Shown here: piece by piece, positions 37,149 through 46,917 of the stretch
Numbering within the stretch: position 1 is the first letter of the stretch
How the letters are laid out: every line of letters begins with the position of its first letter
NCBI RefSeq assembly: GCF_900188275.1
Contig: NZ_FZNY01000008.1
Coordinates: 1-64,000, forward strand
Length of the DNA stretch: 64,000 bases
From: Dokdonia pacifica
GTDB taxonomy: Bacteria > Bacteroidota > Bacteroidia > Flavobacteriales > Flavobacteriaceae
Direction: 5' to 3'
Notes under the pieces: generated by a model
The model's database searches: none
Told to the model about the DNA's origin: nothing
What the model saw: the letters and a program-made list of their open reading frames with translations, nothing else
Translations under genes and position numbers: made by a program

Positions 37149-37925
37149 TTAGCTTAAGTCTAATGTAATTAACTCGCGTAATTCATCTATTGTTTTGTAA
37201 CGTACAAACTCTCCATTCTTCACATAACTAATTTCTCCTGACTCCTCACTTACCACAAGTGCTAGTGCATCTGTCTTTTCTGTAATACCCAAAGCGGCTC
37301 TATGACGAAGTCCAAATCGTAGAGGAATATTACGTTCTTGTGTAACTGGTAAAATTACCCTTGTAGCTGTAATCTTATTATCTTCTATAATCATAGCTCC
37401 ATCGTGTAGTGTAGAGTTTTTATAAAAAACACTTTCTAAAATTGGTCTATTAACTTCTATTTCCATAGCATCTCCAGATGCTTTTACAAATTCTAAACTA
37501 GTTGTTCTTCGTATAACAATAAGAGCACCTGTACGTATCTGTCCCATATTGATACAAGCATCTAACACAGCATTAACATCTAAATCTAAAATTGTATCAT
37601 TCTTAGAAAATTGGAAATTTTTAAAGACGCCTTTTCCTCTAGCTAAATTGGTACTCCCAATCATTAATAAGAACTTACGTATTTCTTGCTGGAATACAAC
37701 AATTAAGGCAAACATCCCTACACCTATAAACTGTCCAAGGATAGTACTAAGCATTTCCATCTTTAACAGCTCAGTAAGTTGCCAGATAAGATAAATCACA
37801 ACAATACCTATAAATATATTTATGGCTACAGTACCCTTTACTAATTTATATACATAGTAAAGTAATGTAGCAACTAAAACAATATCTATGATATCGAGTA
37901 TTCTAAAATTTTCAAATATTTCCAA
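37149..37925 (-). CDS. cdaA: Diadenylate cyclase CdaA
   Basis: A 258-residue membrane-bound cyclase with three membrane segments (about 11-29, 34-52 and 61-78) and a DisA_N domain with the motifs DGA (175-177) and RHRAA (207-211). It makes cyclic di-AMP from two ATP, a signal tied to osmotic, potassium and cell-wall control. The start codon appears to be TTG at 37925 (MEIFENFRILDIIDIV); no ATG precedes it in frame. It heads an operon with the two DUF3667 genes. In many relatives cdaA sits next to folP, which is not here. Confidence 0.93.
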   Translation of the reverse strand: MEIFENFRILDIIDIVLVATLLYYVYKLVKGTVAINIFIGIVVIYLIWQLTELLKMEMLSTILGQFIGVGMFALIVVFQQEIRKFLLMIGSTNLARGKGVFKNFQFSKNDTILDLDVNAVLDACINMGQIRTGALIVIRRTTSLEFVKASGDAMEIEVNRPILESVFYKNSTLHDGAMIIEDNKITATRVILPVTQERNIPLRFGLRHRAALGITEKTDALALVVSEESGEISYVKNGEFVRYKTIDELRELITLDLS

Positions 37926-37984
37926 AAAAAAATGCTTTGTAGTAAAAGTAAAGGAAAAAATGACATCCTAAAACTGAACGCATA

Positions 37985-38016
37985 AAAAAACCGTTCTCAA
38001 ATTATGAAAACGGCTT
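37985..38016 (-). terminator. Terminator after the DUF1028 gene
   Basis: A stem with one internal mismatch, centred near 38000, with seven Ts on the minus strand (37984-37990 read as T). It closes the 38039-39016 gene and protects the cdaA operon. Confidence 0.8.
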
Positions 38017-38038
38017 TATAACAAAGATTTATATGTTT

Positions 38039-39016
38039 CTATTTATTAATAATAATTTTCTGAGTAGTCAATGTTCCTGAACTATTCTGTAATGATAAGA
38101 AGTAAACTCCATTTCCAAACCTTGAAACATCTAGTGATGTAAGATTATCTATAATTGGAAAACGCGACACTTCTTGCCCAGTTACATTATAAAGTATAGC
38201 TTCTTTTAGGTTTGCTACAGACTTTATAAATAATTCTCCTTGTGACGGATTAGGATACACACTTACTCCAGTAACTAAAGAAGCATCTTCAGTTGAAAGT
38301 GCTTGATCAAATAAAATTTGTAATTCATCAATTGGTTCAAAAATTTCACTTGTAATCCAAACATTCAGATCTAGTGATAGGTTTCCATAAGAACTATCGG
38401 TATCAGAAGGGTCTGCTACACGAATAAATGCAGAAGCAGAACTAATTCCTTCATCTAAGCATCTAACATCTGCGCCTGGACGTTTAGCCCCTTGTAAAGC
38501 GGCCATTAGTTTTTCTGCAAGAGTTCCATCGGTATTTAAAAAAGCAGTTTCCATATCAGTAACAACATCTTCTGATATCAGTATATTTCCTGCTATTGAA
38601 TAATTAGGACCCGTCACATGAATAAATTCTTCAAAACAATTAGGACCTGTAAATGCCGCACTCAATGGATCTCCATCATTTAAAGTAACTGCAGTATATT
38701 GACGTGCAGAAGGGTCATTAGATACATCATTATCTTGAAGCCATTGCATAATTTCTTCTGGAGTATCTCCAGCAATCATACGAGTTCGAGCATTATTTTG
38801 ATTTGTTGGGCTATAAAAGGATTGTGTATGGATTGCTCCAACACCTAATACAATGTCGCTTATAGCTTGTGCGCCATCTTCTGCAGCTATACAGGTAGCT
38901 CCAGCACTTCCTATTTCTCCTGTAACAGGATCTACAGCAACGATAGAAAATGTATGTTGCCCGTATGAAACAGTAATAAATAGAAAAAATAGTAGGATAA
39001 ATGTAATTTTTCTCAT
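38039..39016 (-). CDS. DUF1028 protein secreted by T9SS
   Basis: A 325-residue secreted protein: signal peptide (to about TVSYGQ), a DUF1028 domain (HTFSIVAVDPVTGEIGSAGATC to about residue 235, an Ntn-hydrolase-like fold) and a type A T9SS C-terminal domain (VYPNPSQGELFI, LYNVTGQEV, NGVYFLSLQ, QKIIINK). Such proteins are of unknown enzymatic function. It is a single-gene unit. Confidence 0.85.
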   Translation of the reverse strand: MRKITFILLFFLFITVSYGQHTFSIVAVDPVTGEIGSAGATCIAAEDGAQAISDIVLGVGAIHTQSFYSPTNQNNARTRMIAGDTPEEIMQWLQDNDVSNDPSARQYTAVTLNDGDPLSAAFTGPNCFEEFIHVTGPNYSIAGNILISEDVVTDMETAFLNTDGTLAEKLMAALQGAKRPGADVRCLDEGISSASAFIRVADPSDTDSSYGNLSLDLNVWITSEIFEPIDELQILFDQALSTEDASLVTGVSVYPNPSQGELFIKSVANLKEAILYNVTGQEVSRFPIIDNLTSLDVSRFGNGVYFLSLQNSSGTLTTQKIIINK

Positions 39017-39086
39017 AGTTGTAGTTTATAACTATTAAACAATCTATCAGAGAATTTCCCTACTGTTAAAAGGGATATTTTTTAAT

Positions 39087-39641
39087 TTATTTCCACTTGA
39101 TACCACAACCCATACTTGGCTTTTGGATCATGGTTTGCGGGCGACTATTAAACACATTATCTAAAGCCTCTCGTAAATCACGCCCGTTTACTGGAATTCC
39201 ATTTCCAGGTCTAGAGGCATCTAACTGTCCTCGATATACCAGTCTATTATCGGCTCCAAAAAGATAGAAATCTGGAGTACATGCAGCATCATACGCTTTT
39301 GCTACTTCTTGAGTTTCATCAAACAGGTACGGAAATGTGAAATTATTTTTACGCGCATTTTCCCACATCAATGCAGGGTCATCTTGCGGATAAGCAACTA
39401 TATCATTACTACTTATCGCTACAAAACCAAAGCCTAGTACACGGTAATCATTAGCGATTCTTACAATCTCATCTATCACATGCACAACAAAGGGACAGTG
39501 ATTACAAATAAACATCACAACAGTACCACGTTCTCCCTTTATATCTGCATAACTACATTGTTGATTTGTAATGCTATCAATGAGTTTAAAATCGGGAGCT
39601 TTTGTACCTAGCTCAATCATATTTGAAGGTGTAAGTGCCAT
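39087..39641 (-). CDS. Thioredoxin-fold redoxin
   Basis: A 184-residue cytoplasmic protein of the AhpC/TSA-thioredoxin fold. The CxxC site is CNHC in VVMFICNHCPFVVHV. KLIDSITNQQCSYADIKGERG at the N-terminus is typical of the redoxins of this subgroup, and FLFGADNRLVYRGQLD is conserved. Function unproven; likely a thiol reductase or peroxidase-like activity. It has no signal peptide. Confidence 0.82.
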   Translation of the reverse strand: MALTPSNMIELGTKAPDFKLIDSITNQQCSYADIKGERGTVVMFICNHCPFVVHVIDEIVRIANDYRVLGFGFVAISSNDIVAYPQDDPALMWENARKNNFTFPYLFDETQEVAKAYDAACTPDFYLFGADNRLVYRGQLDASRPGNGIPVNGRDLREALDNVFNSRPQTMIQKPSMGCGIKWK

Positions 39642-39761
39642 AGTCTTTTTATATTAAGTATACGTTTTAAAGATACGTACTAATTGGACGCAAAAAACAT
39701 GAGAATGTTACGTGTTAGCTTGTTTTATTATAAGTCGTAGTAGGTATTAATTCTTTTATAC

Positions 39762-39775
39762 GCTTTCGCGAAAGC
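39762..39775. repeat. Palindromic repeat copy 11 (intergenic)
   Basis: Perfect GCTTTCGCGAAAGC between the redoxin and the htpG terminator. Confidence 0.95.
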
Positions 39776-39811
39776 ATAAAAAAAACCACTCCCTAATATA
39801 CAGAAAGTGGT
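39776..39811 (-). terminator. Probable terminator of htpG
   Basis: Short stem AACCACT (39783-39789) with AGTGGTT (39805-39811) and a run of Ts on the minus strand, directly after the repeat. Confidence 0.65.
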
Positions 39812-39892
39812 TCTTCTTATATGTATTTACGTTTTAATACGTCAAACTGGACTTGTTTCAGTTTCTCATCCCAATACACCTGACTCAGTGAG

Positions 39893-39913
39893 ATTCTGAA
39901 ATACATTCAGAAT
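39893..39913. other. Short hairpin in the htpG 3' flank
   Basis: ATTCTGAA (39893-39900) and TTCAGAAT (39906-39913) with a five-base loop. It resembles the dispersed intergenic repeat type near 24.5 kb. Confidence 0.5.
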
Positions 39914-39936
39914 GACGAAAATCTTGCTTTTACATT

Positions 39937-41826
39937 TTATTTAATCATGCTATACGAACGTTTGATAAAATCGGTAAGTTCTTCTCCTTTTAAAAGGTTT
40001 TGAGATAGCTTAGCCAAATCAAAAGATTGTTTAATTAAGCGATCTTTCTTTTTAGCAGTTTTTGTATTCATAATTTCAGAAACCAATTCATGGTTTGCAT
40101 TGACAACTAGGTTATACATATCTGGCATGTTACCCATACCAAACATACCGCCTCCACCTCCAGTTTGTTGCATCTCCTTCATACGACGCATAAACTCAGG
40201 TTGTGTAATAATAAATGGTGCTGCTTCACTATCCATCGCTTCCATTTGCACAGTATATGAAGTATCTCCAATAGCATCTGTAATTACTGTTTTAAGAGAT
40301 TCTTTTTCTTCATCAGAAAGCTTACTGATTTGTTCTTCTTCTTTCTTTATAAGGTTATCTACATGGTCTCCATCTACACGTACAAAAGAAACATTTTCTT
40401 TACTAGTTTCTAGCTTTTGAATTAAGTGACTTACAATAGGAGAGTCTAGTAATAACACTTCATAACCTTTGTCTTTTGCACTTTGAATATAAGCATGTTG
40501 CTCATCTTTATTACTAGCATATAAGACAACAAGTTTATTGTCTTTATCTGTTTGTGTATCCTTAATTTTAGTTTCTAACTCCTCCCAAGTAAGGTAGGTA
40601 TCATCTACAGTAGGATATAGCGCAAATTTATCTGCTTTTTCAAAGAATTTTTCTTCCGATAGCATTCCATACTCTATCACTACTTTGATATCATTCCATT
40701 TCTTTTCAAAATCTTCACGATCATTATTAAATAATGATTTAAGCTTATCTGCTACTTTACGTGTGATGTATCCAGAGATTTTCTTTACGGCTCCATCTGC
40801 TTGTAAGTAACTACGGGAAACATTTAAAGGAATATCTGGAGAATCAATCACACCGCGAAGCATGGTTAAGAAATCTGGTACAATTCCCTCTACATTATCG
40901 GTAACAAATACTTGGTTTTGATATAATTGAATACGATCTTTTTGAGCATTCATATCTTGTCCAAGCTTAGGGAAATATAAGATTCCTGTAAGATTGAATG
41001 GATAATCTACGTTAAGGTGTATATTAAATAGTGGCTCTTCAAACTGCATTGGATACAGCTCGCGATAAAAGCTTTTATAATCTGCATCTTCTAAATCTGT
41101 AGGCTGCTTTGTCCAAGCTGGATTAGGATTATTGATAATATTATCAACTTCCTGTGTTGGAGCTGGATCTTCTTCTTTTGCGTCTTCTGGTTTTGGAAGT
41201 GTTTCTGTTTTCATACCAAATTTAATTGGTACTGGCATAAACTTGTTGTACTTCGTTAACAACTCAGTAATACGTCCTTCTTCTAAAAATTCTGTACTAT
41301 CTTCTGCTATATGAAGGATAATTTCTGTTCCTCTCTCTGCTTTATCAGCTTCTACAAGTGTAAATTCTGGAGAACCATCACAACTCCAATGAGCTGCTGG
41401 TTCGTCTTTATGAGATTTTGTAATGATCTCTACTTTTTCTGCTACCATAAAAGCAGAATAAAACCCTAATCCAAAATGCCCTATAATTCCAGCATCTTTT
41501 GCAGAGTCTTCATATTTATTTAAAAATTCTTCTGCACCAGAAAATGCTACTTGATTGATATACTTCTCTACTTCATCTGCTGTCATACCAAGACCTTGAT
41601 CTATGATATGTAGTTTTTTACCTTCTTTATCTACTTTTACTTCTATAAGAGGATTTCCATATTCTACTTTAGATTCTCCTATACTAGTAAGATGCTTAAG
41701 TTTAAGTGTAGCATCTGTTGCATTTGAAATTAATTCTCTAAGAAATATTTCATGATCGCTATATAAGAACTTTTTAATAAGCGGGAAGATATTTTCTACC
41801 GACACATTAATTTTTCCTGTTGACAT
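39937..41826 (-). CDS. htpG: Molecular chaperone HtpG (Hsp90)
   Basis: A 629-residue Hsp90 homologue. The ATP-binding domain is seen in FLRELISNATDATLKLKHL, IIDQGLGMTADEV and GHFGLGFYSAFMVA; the C-terminal dimerisation domain is complete. It refolds client proteins in the cytoplasm. A short acidic, Pro-containing stretch (KPEDAKEEDPAPTQEVDN, about 210-227) replaces part of the linker between the N-terminal and middle domains and is of the kind seen in Bacteroidota. It has its own terminator at 39776. Confidence 0.95.
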   Translation of the reverse strand: MSTGKINVSVENIFPLIKKFLYSDHEIFLRELISNATDATLKLKHLTSIGESKVEYGNPLIEVKVDKEGKKLHIIDQGLGMTADEVEKYINQVAFSGAEEFLNKYEDSAKDAGIIGHFGLGFYSAFMVAEKVEIITKSHKDEPAAHWSCDGSPEFTLVEADKAERGTEIILHIAEDSTEFLEEGRITELLTKYNKFMPVPIKFGMKTETLPKPEDAKEEDPAPTQEVDNIINNPNPAWTKQPTDLEDADYKSFYRELYPMQFEEPLFNIHLNVDYPFNLTGILYFPKLGQDMNAQKDRIQLYQNQVFVTDNVEGIVPDFLTMLRGVIDSPDIPLNVSRSYLQADGAVKKISGYITRKVADKLKSLFNNDREDFEKKWNDIKVVIEYGMLSEEKFFEKADKFALYPTVDDTYLTWEELETKIKDTQTDKDNKLVVLYASNKDEQHAYIQSAKDKGYEVLLLDSPIVSHLIQKLETSKENVSFVRVDGDHVDNLIKKEEEQISKLSDEEKESLKTVITDAIGDTSYTVQMEAMDSEAAPFIITQPEFMRRMKEMQQTGGGGGMFGMGNMPDMYNLVVNANHELVSEIMNTKTAKKKDRLIKQSFDLAKLSQNLLKGEELTDFIKRSYSMIK

Positions 41827-41925
41827 ATCTTTATTTTTTGATAATTAGTTGTTCTACTTTGGTGATCAACTAGACAAAAAAAATACCAATTAACAGAATA
41901 TGACAAGATGACATTATAGCAAACA

Positions 41926-41963
41926 CAAAAGCCAAGAGTAAAATAACATACTCTTGGCTTTTG
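41926..41963 (-). terminator. Terminator after the DUF3467 gene
   Basis: A 15-base-pair stem, CAAAAGCCAAGAGTA (41926-41940) with TACTCTTGGCTTTTG (41949-41963), and an eight-base loop. Confidence 0.88.
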
Positions 41964-42000
41964 CATTAATTGTCAGAAAGTTAATTCTTATCAAATAGAA

Positions 42001-42321
42001 TTACGCTTGTCCGGTTGGACCAAAGTTTAAAGGAATAGGTTGTTTTTCATAGTCTTTGATTTCACCATGTGCATTTTCAAAACGTTTGATGTTTTCTGCC
42101 AATGCCTTCGTTAATCGTTTTGCATGTTGAGGCGTAAGAATAATTCTAGATTTCACTTTGCTTTTTGGTGTTCCAGGCATAATATTTACAAAATCAACTA
42201 CAAATTCTGATACCGAATGATTAATAATTGCTAGGTTAGAATATGTGCCTTGAGCAATTGCCTCATCTAGTTCTATATTAATTTGTCCTTTTTTCTTTTG
42301 GGTGTTCTTATCGTCAGCCAT
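42001..42321 (-). CDS. DUF3467 protein
   Basis: A 106-residue cytoplasmic protein matching DUF3467: QINIELDEAIAQGTYSNLAIINHSVSEFVVDFVNIMPG and the HAKRLTKALAENIKRFEN helix. The family is widespread in Bacteroidota and often lies beside rpoC, as here. Function unknown. A terminator precedes it (after rpoC), so it is transcribed separately. Confidence 0.88.
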   Translation of the reverse strand: MADDKNTQKKKGQINIELDEAIAQGTYSNLAIINHSVSEFVVDFVNIMPGTPKSKVKSRIILTPQHAKRLTKALAENIKRFENAHGEIKDYEKQPIPLNFGPTGQA

Positions 42322-42445
42322 CTTATATGTATTTCCGCAAGGGTGGAAATCTTATCCAGCCTAGAGCGATTGTTATTTAATTTACGATGTACATATCGTA
42401 ATTACTATATGTATGAAACTCCTAACTTACAGGAAGGTTTTCATT

Positions 42446-42480
42446 AAAAAATCCCATCTTACAAAATGCAAGATGGGATT
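42446..42480 (-). terminator. Terminator of the rpoBC transcript
   Basis: Stem AATCCCATCTT (42450-42460) with AAGATGGGATT (42470-42480) and six Ts on the minus strand, 36 bases after the rpoC stop. Confidence 0.9.
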
Positions 42481-42515
42481 GTTATTATGAAATAGTCTGC
42501 TTTTTTAAAAGCGGA

Positions 42516-45500
42516 CTAGTTATAATTTACTTCTTGCTTTTCAGCCATCATATTCTGTAGATCTTCTTTGCTACCTACAATAATATTATCGTAACGTCGC
42601 ATTCCTGTTCCTGCTGGGATTTTATGTCCAACAATTACATTCTCTTTAAGACCTTCTAAGGTATCTACTTTACCGCTTACAGCAGCTTCGTTTAGTACTT
42701 TAGTTGTCTCTTGGAAAGAAGCTGCAGAAATAAATGATTTCGTTTGAAGCGATGCTCTCGTAATACCTTGAAGTATTGGCGATGCTGTTGCTGGAGTTAC
42801 TTCTCTAGCTGCAACAAGGTTTTTATCTTCTCTTCGTAGTAATGAGTTTTCATCTCTAAGTTCACGTGGTGATACAATCTGACCTTCTTTAAGGTTTTCT
42901 GAATCTCCAGCATCTTCAACTACTTTCATTCCGAAAATAGCATCATTTTCTTCAATAAAATCATCTTTATGTACTAATTGATTTTCAAGGAAAATAGTAT
43001 CTCCCGGATCTTCAATACGTACTTTACGCATCATCTGACGAACAACTACTTCAAAGTGCTTATCATTGATCTTCACTCCTTGTAAACGATATACTTCTTG
43101 TACTTCATTTACTAAGTATTGTTGTACTGCCGATGGCCCTTTTATGTTTAAGATATCATTTGGTGTTACAGAACCATCAGAAAGTGGCATACCTGCGCGT
43201 ACATAATCATTTTCTTGAACAAGAATCTGATTAGATAACTTCACTAAGTATTTCTTTATTTCTCCTAGTTTAGACTCTACGATAATCTCACGATTACCAC
43301 GCTTAACTTTACCAAAAGAAACAACACCATCAATAGCAGAAACCACTGCTGGGTTAGAAGGGTTACGTGCTTCAAATAGCTCTGTTACACGTGGAAGACC
43401 CCCTGTAATATCACCTGCTTTCGCAGATTTACGTGGTATCTTAACAAGAATTTTCCCTTCTTGTACTTTATCGCCATCATCTATCATTAAGTGAGCTCCT
43501 ACAGGAAGGTTATATGAACGTAATGCATTACCATCACTATCTTCTATAATCAATGTAGGGATTTTCTTCTTATCTCTAGATTCTGAAATTACTTTTTCTT
43601 GGAATCCTGTTTGTTCATCAGTTTCAACTCGATATGTAATACCTTGTTCAATACTTTCGAATTTGATTTTTCCAGAGAATTCAGAAATTACGACTCCATT
43701 AAATGGATCCCATTTACATACAATATCTCCTTTTTTAACAGTAGTTCCAGGCTCTATAAAGAGTTGAGAACCATAAGGAATAGCGTTTGTACTTAATGTA
43801 ATTCCTGTTTTAGGATCAGTAATTCTAGCTTCAGAAGTACGAGAAATTACAATCAATGCATCATTCCCTTCATTATCCTGACCGTTTACAGTCTTTAAAT
43901 CTTCTATTTCTAGTTTTCCAGGGAATTTAACAGCAATGTTACTATCTTCAGAGACACCTCCTGCAACCCCACCTACGTGGAATGTACGAAGCGTAAGCTG
44001 TGTACCAGGCTCTCCAATAGACTGTGCAGCAACAACTCCTACAGCCTCTCCCATTTGCACTGTCTTACCAGTAGCTAGGTTACGACCATAACATTTAACA
44101 CAGATACCTTTCTTAGCTTCACAAGTAAGTGCTGATCTTACTTCAACACTTTCTATAGGTGCAGCACCTATAGCATCTGCCATATCTTGTGTGATCTCTA
44201 CCCCTGAATGTACAAGAATATCATTTGTTAATGGATTAACAACATCATTTAATGATGTTCTACCAACAATACGATCTGCAAGTTTTTCTATAATTTCTTC
44301 ATTCTTCTTAAGTGCTGTTACTTCAACACCTCTTAAAGTACCACAATCTTCACTGTTAATAATAACATCTTGTGATACATCTACCAGACGACGAGTTAAG
44401 TATCCTGCATCTGCCGTTTTAAGTGCGGTATCTGCAAGTCCTTTACGAGCACCGTGAGTAGAAATAAAGTATTCAAGAATTGAAAGTCCCTCTTTAAAGT
44501 TAGAAAGAATTGGATTTTCAATAATAGCACCACCTCCATCATTAGACTTCTTAGGTTTTGCCATCAGACCACGCATACCTGTAAGCTGACGAATCTGTTC
44601 TTTAGATCCACGAGCTCCAGAATCAAGCATCATATATACTGAGTTAAATCCTTGCTGATCCTCACGAATACGCTTCATAGATAACTCTGTAAGCGTAGCA
44701 TTTGTAGAAGTCCAAACATCAATCACCTGATTGTAACGTTCAGTATTCGTAATAAGACCCATATTATAAGATCCCGTAATTACATCTACTTGAGAATTTG
44801 CTTCGTCAATCATACCGTGTTTTTCTTCAGGAATAATGATATCCCCAAGAGAGAATGATAATCCACCACGGAATGCATAACCATATCCCATTGTTTTGAT
44901 ACGATCTAAAAACTCAGCAGTTTGCGGTACACTTGTAACTTTTAAGATATTACCAATAATATCACGTAATGACTTTTTAGTCAATACTTCATTAATATAT
45001 CCAGCTACTTCTGGTACAGCTTCATTAAATAATACACGACCTACTGTAGTATCGATTACTTTGTATACAAGTTGTCCTTCATCATTATAATCTAAAGCAC
45101 GCACTTTGATCATTGCATTAATGTCTACACGCTTTTCATTATAAGCTATCGTTACTTCTTCTGCAGAGTAGAAGGTAATTCCTTCTCCTTTTACATGAAA
45201 TTCAGGAGTCGATTTTCTGGCCTTTGTCATATAGTAAAGACCTAATACCATATCCTGAGATGGTACCGTTACTGGTGCTCCATTTGCAGGATTTAAGATA
45301 TTATGAGAAGCAAGCATTAATAATTGTGCTTCAAGAATCGCTTCTGGCCCTAATGGTAAATGCACCGCCATTTGATCTCCATCAAAATCGGCATTAAATG
45401 CTGTACATACCAATGGGTGTAACTGTATTGCTTTACCTTCAATAAGTTTAGGCTGGAATGCCTGTATACCTAGACGGTGAAGCGTAGGAGCACGGTTTAG

Positions 45501-46817
45501 AAGTACTGGATGTCCTTTAAGAACATTTTCTAGTATATCCCAAACTACTGGCTCTTTTTTATCTATAATTTTCTTTGCAGATTTTACAGTCTTTACAATT
45601 CCTCTTTCAATCAATTTACGAATCACAAAAGGCTTATAAAGCTCGGCTGCCATTCCTTTAGGAAGTCCACACTCAAATAATTTAAGCTCTGGTCCTACAA
45701 CAATTACTGAACGTGCAGAATAATCAACACGCTTACCAAGTAAGTTTTGACGGAAACGCCCCTGCTTTCCTTTTAAAGAATCAGAAAGTGATTTAAGTGG
45801 TCTATTACTATCTGTTTTTACTGCAGATGATTTACGTGTATTATCAAAAAGTGAATCTACAGATTCCTGTAGCATACGCTTTTCATTACGTAAAATTACT
45901 TCTGGAGCTTTGATTTCCATCAAACGTTTCAGACGGTTATTACGAATAATTACACGACGATATAAATCATTTAAATCTGATGTCGCAAAACGCCCTCCAT
46001 CTAATGGTACTAATGGACGTAATTCTGGTGGAATCACCGGAACTACTTTCATAATCATCCATTCTGGAAGGTTCTCACGGTTTTTATTTGCATCACGCAA
46101 CGCTTGAACAACTTGAAGACGTTTAAGTGCTTCTGTTTTACGTTGCTTAGAAGTTTCATTATTTGCCTTATGACGTAATTCATAAGAAAGACTATCAAGA
46201 TCAATACGTCTTAATAATTCAATAAGACACTCAGCTCCCATCTTAGCAATAAACTTGTTAGGATCTGTATCATCAAGATATAAATTTTCTTGAGGTAAAG
46301 TATCTAATATATTAAGGTATTCTTCTTCTGTTAAAAAGTCCATTTTCTGTAATGGCTCTCCTTCTTCATTATTTGCAATACCTGGTTGGATCACCACGTA
46401 ACGCTCATAATAGATAATCATATCAAGCTTCTTAGAAGGAAGTCCTAATAGATATCCAATTTTATTTGGTAAACTTCTGAAGTACCAGATATGTGCTACA
46501 GGAACAACAAGACTAATGTGTCCTACACGATCACGACGTACTTTTTTCTCAGTTACCTCTACCCCACAACGGTCACATACGATTCCTTTGTAACGTATTC
46601 TTTTATATTTACCACAAGCACATTCATAGTCCTTTACAGGGCCAAAAATACGCTCACAGAACAACCCGTCACGCTCTGGTTTATGCGTACGATAGTTGAT
46701 AGTTTCTGGCTTTAAAACTTCACCTTTTGAAGCTCCCAAGATAGACTCTGGAGAAGCAAGACCTATAGAGATCTTGTTAAAGCGCTTTTGAGTTGCATTA
46801 TCATTATTTCTTGCCAT
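42516..46817 (-). CDS. rpoC: RNA polymerase subunit beta'
   Basis: A 1433-residue beta' subunit. The N-terminal zinc ribbon ([24 protein letters not shown]), the active-site [16 protein letters not shown] (binding the catalytic magnesium) and the bridge and trigger regions are intact. It is the last gene of the secE-to-rpoC block. The 100-base spacer to rpoB carries a palindromic repeat and a damaged second one; no repeat is inside the coding sequence. Confidence 0.98.
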   Translation of the reverse strand: MARNNDNATQKRFNKISIGLASPESILGASKGEVLKPETINYRTHKPERDGLFCERIFGPVKDYECACGKYKRIRYKGIVCDRCGVEVTEKKVRRDRVGHISLVVPVAHIWYFRSLPNKIGYLLGLPSKKLDMIIYYERYVVIQPGIANNEEGEPLQKMDFLTEEEYLNILDTLPQENLYLDDTDPNKFIAKMGAECLIELLRRIDLDSLSYELRHKANNETSKQRKTEALKRLQVVQALRDANKNRENLPEWMIMKVVPVIPPELRPLVPLDGGRFATSDLNDLYRRVIIRNNRLKRLMEIKAPEVILRNEKRMLQESVDSLFDNTRKSSAVKTDSNRPLKSLSDSLKGKQGRFRQNLLGKRVDYSARSVIVVGPELKLFECGLPKGMAAELYKPFVIRKLIERGIVKTVKSAKKIIDKKEPVVWDILENVLKGHPVLLNRAPTLHRLGIQAFQPKLIEGKAIQLHPLVCTAFNADFDGDQMAVHLPLGPEAILEAQLLMLASHNILNPANGAPVTVPSQDMVLGLYYMTKARKSTPEFHVKGEGITFYSAEEVTIAYNEKRVDINAMIKVRALDYNDEGQLVYKVIDTTVGRVLFNEAVPEVAGYINEVLTKKSLRDIIGNILKVTSVPQTAEFLDRIKTMGYGYAFRGGLSFSLGDIIIPEEKHGMIDEANSQVDVITGSYNMGLITNTERYNQVIDVWTSTNATLTELSMKRIREDQQGFNSVYMMLDSGARGSKEQIRQLTGMRGLMAKPKKSNDGGGAIIENPILSNFKEGLSILEYFISTHGARKGLADTALKTADAGYLTRRLVDVSQDVIINSEDCGTLRGVEVTALKKNEEIIEKLADRIVGRTSLNDVVNPLTNDILVHSGVEITQDMADAIGAAPIESVEVRSALTCEAKKGICVKCYGRNLATGKTVQMGEAVGVVAAQSIGEPGTQLTLRTFHVGGVAGGVSEDSNIAVKFPGKLEIEDLKTVNGQDNEGNDALIVISRTSEARITDPKTGITLSTNAIPYGSQLFIEPGTTVKKGDIVCKWDPFNGVVISEFSGKIKFESIEQGITYRVETDEQTGFQEKVISESRDKKKIPTLIIEDSDGNALRSYNLPVGAHLMIDDGDKVQEGKILVKIPRKSAKAGDITGGLPRVTELFEARNPSNPAVVSAIDGVVSFGKVKRGNREIIVESKLGEIKKYLVKLSNQILVQENDYVRAGMPLSDGSVTPNDILNIKGPSAVQQYLVNEVQEVYRLQGVKINDKHFEVVVRQMMRKVRIEDPGDTIFLENQLVHKDDFIEENDAIFGMKVVEDAGDSENLKEGQIVSPRELRDENSLLRREDKNLVAAREVTPATASPILQGITRASLQTKSFISAASFQETTKVLNEAAVSGKVDTLEGLKENVIVGHKIPAGTGMRRYDNIIVGSKEDLQNMMAEKQEVNYN

Positions 46818-46863
46818 AATTCAATGTATGCGAATTAATTAAAATTGTGTTGTTTGATGGTCC

Positions 46864-46877
46864 GCTTTCGCGAAAGC
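46864..46877. repeat. Palindromic repeat copy 12 (rpoB-rpoC spacer)
   Basis: Perfect GCTTTCGCGAAAGC within CCGCTTTCGCGAAAGCG. A partial copy (TACGCTTTCGCTATAG) follows at about 46891-46906, as if a second element had decayed. Confidence 0.95.
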
Positions 46878-46917
46878 GTACTCAGTAACATACGCTTTCG
46901 CTATAGGGTATATCAAA

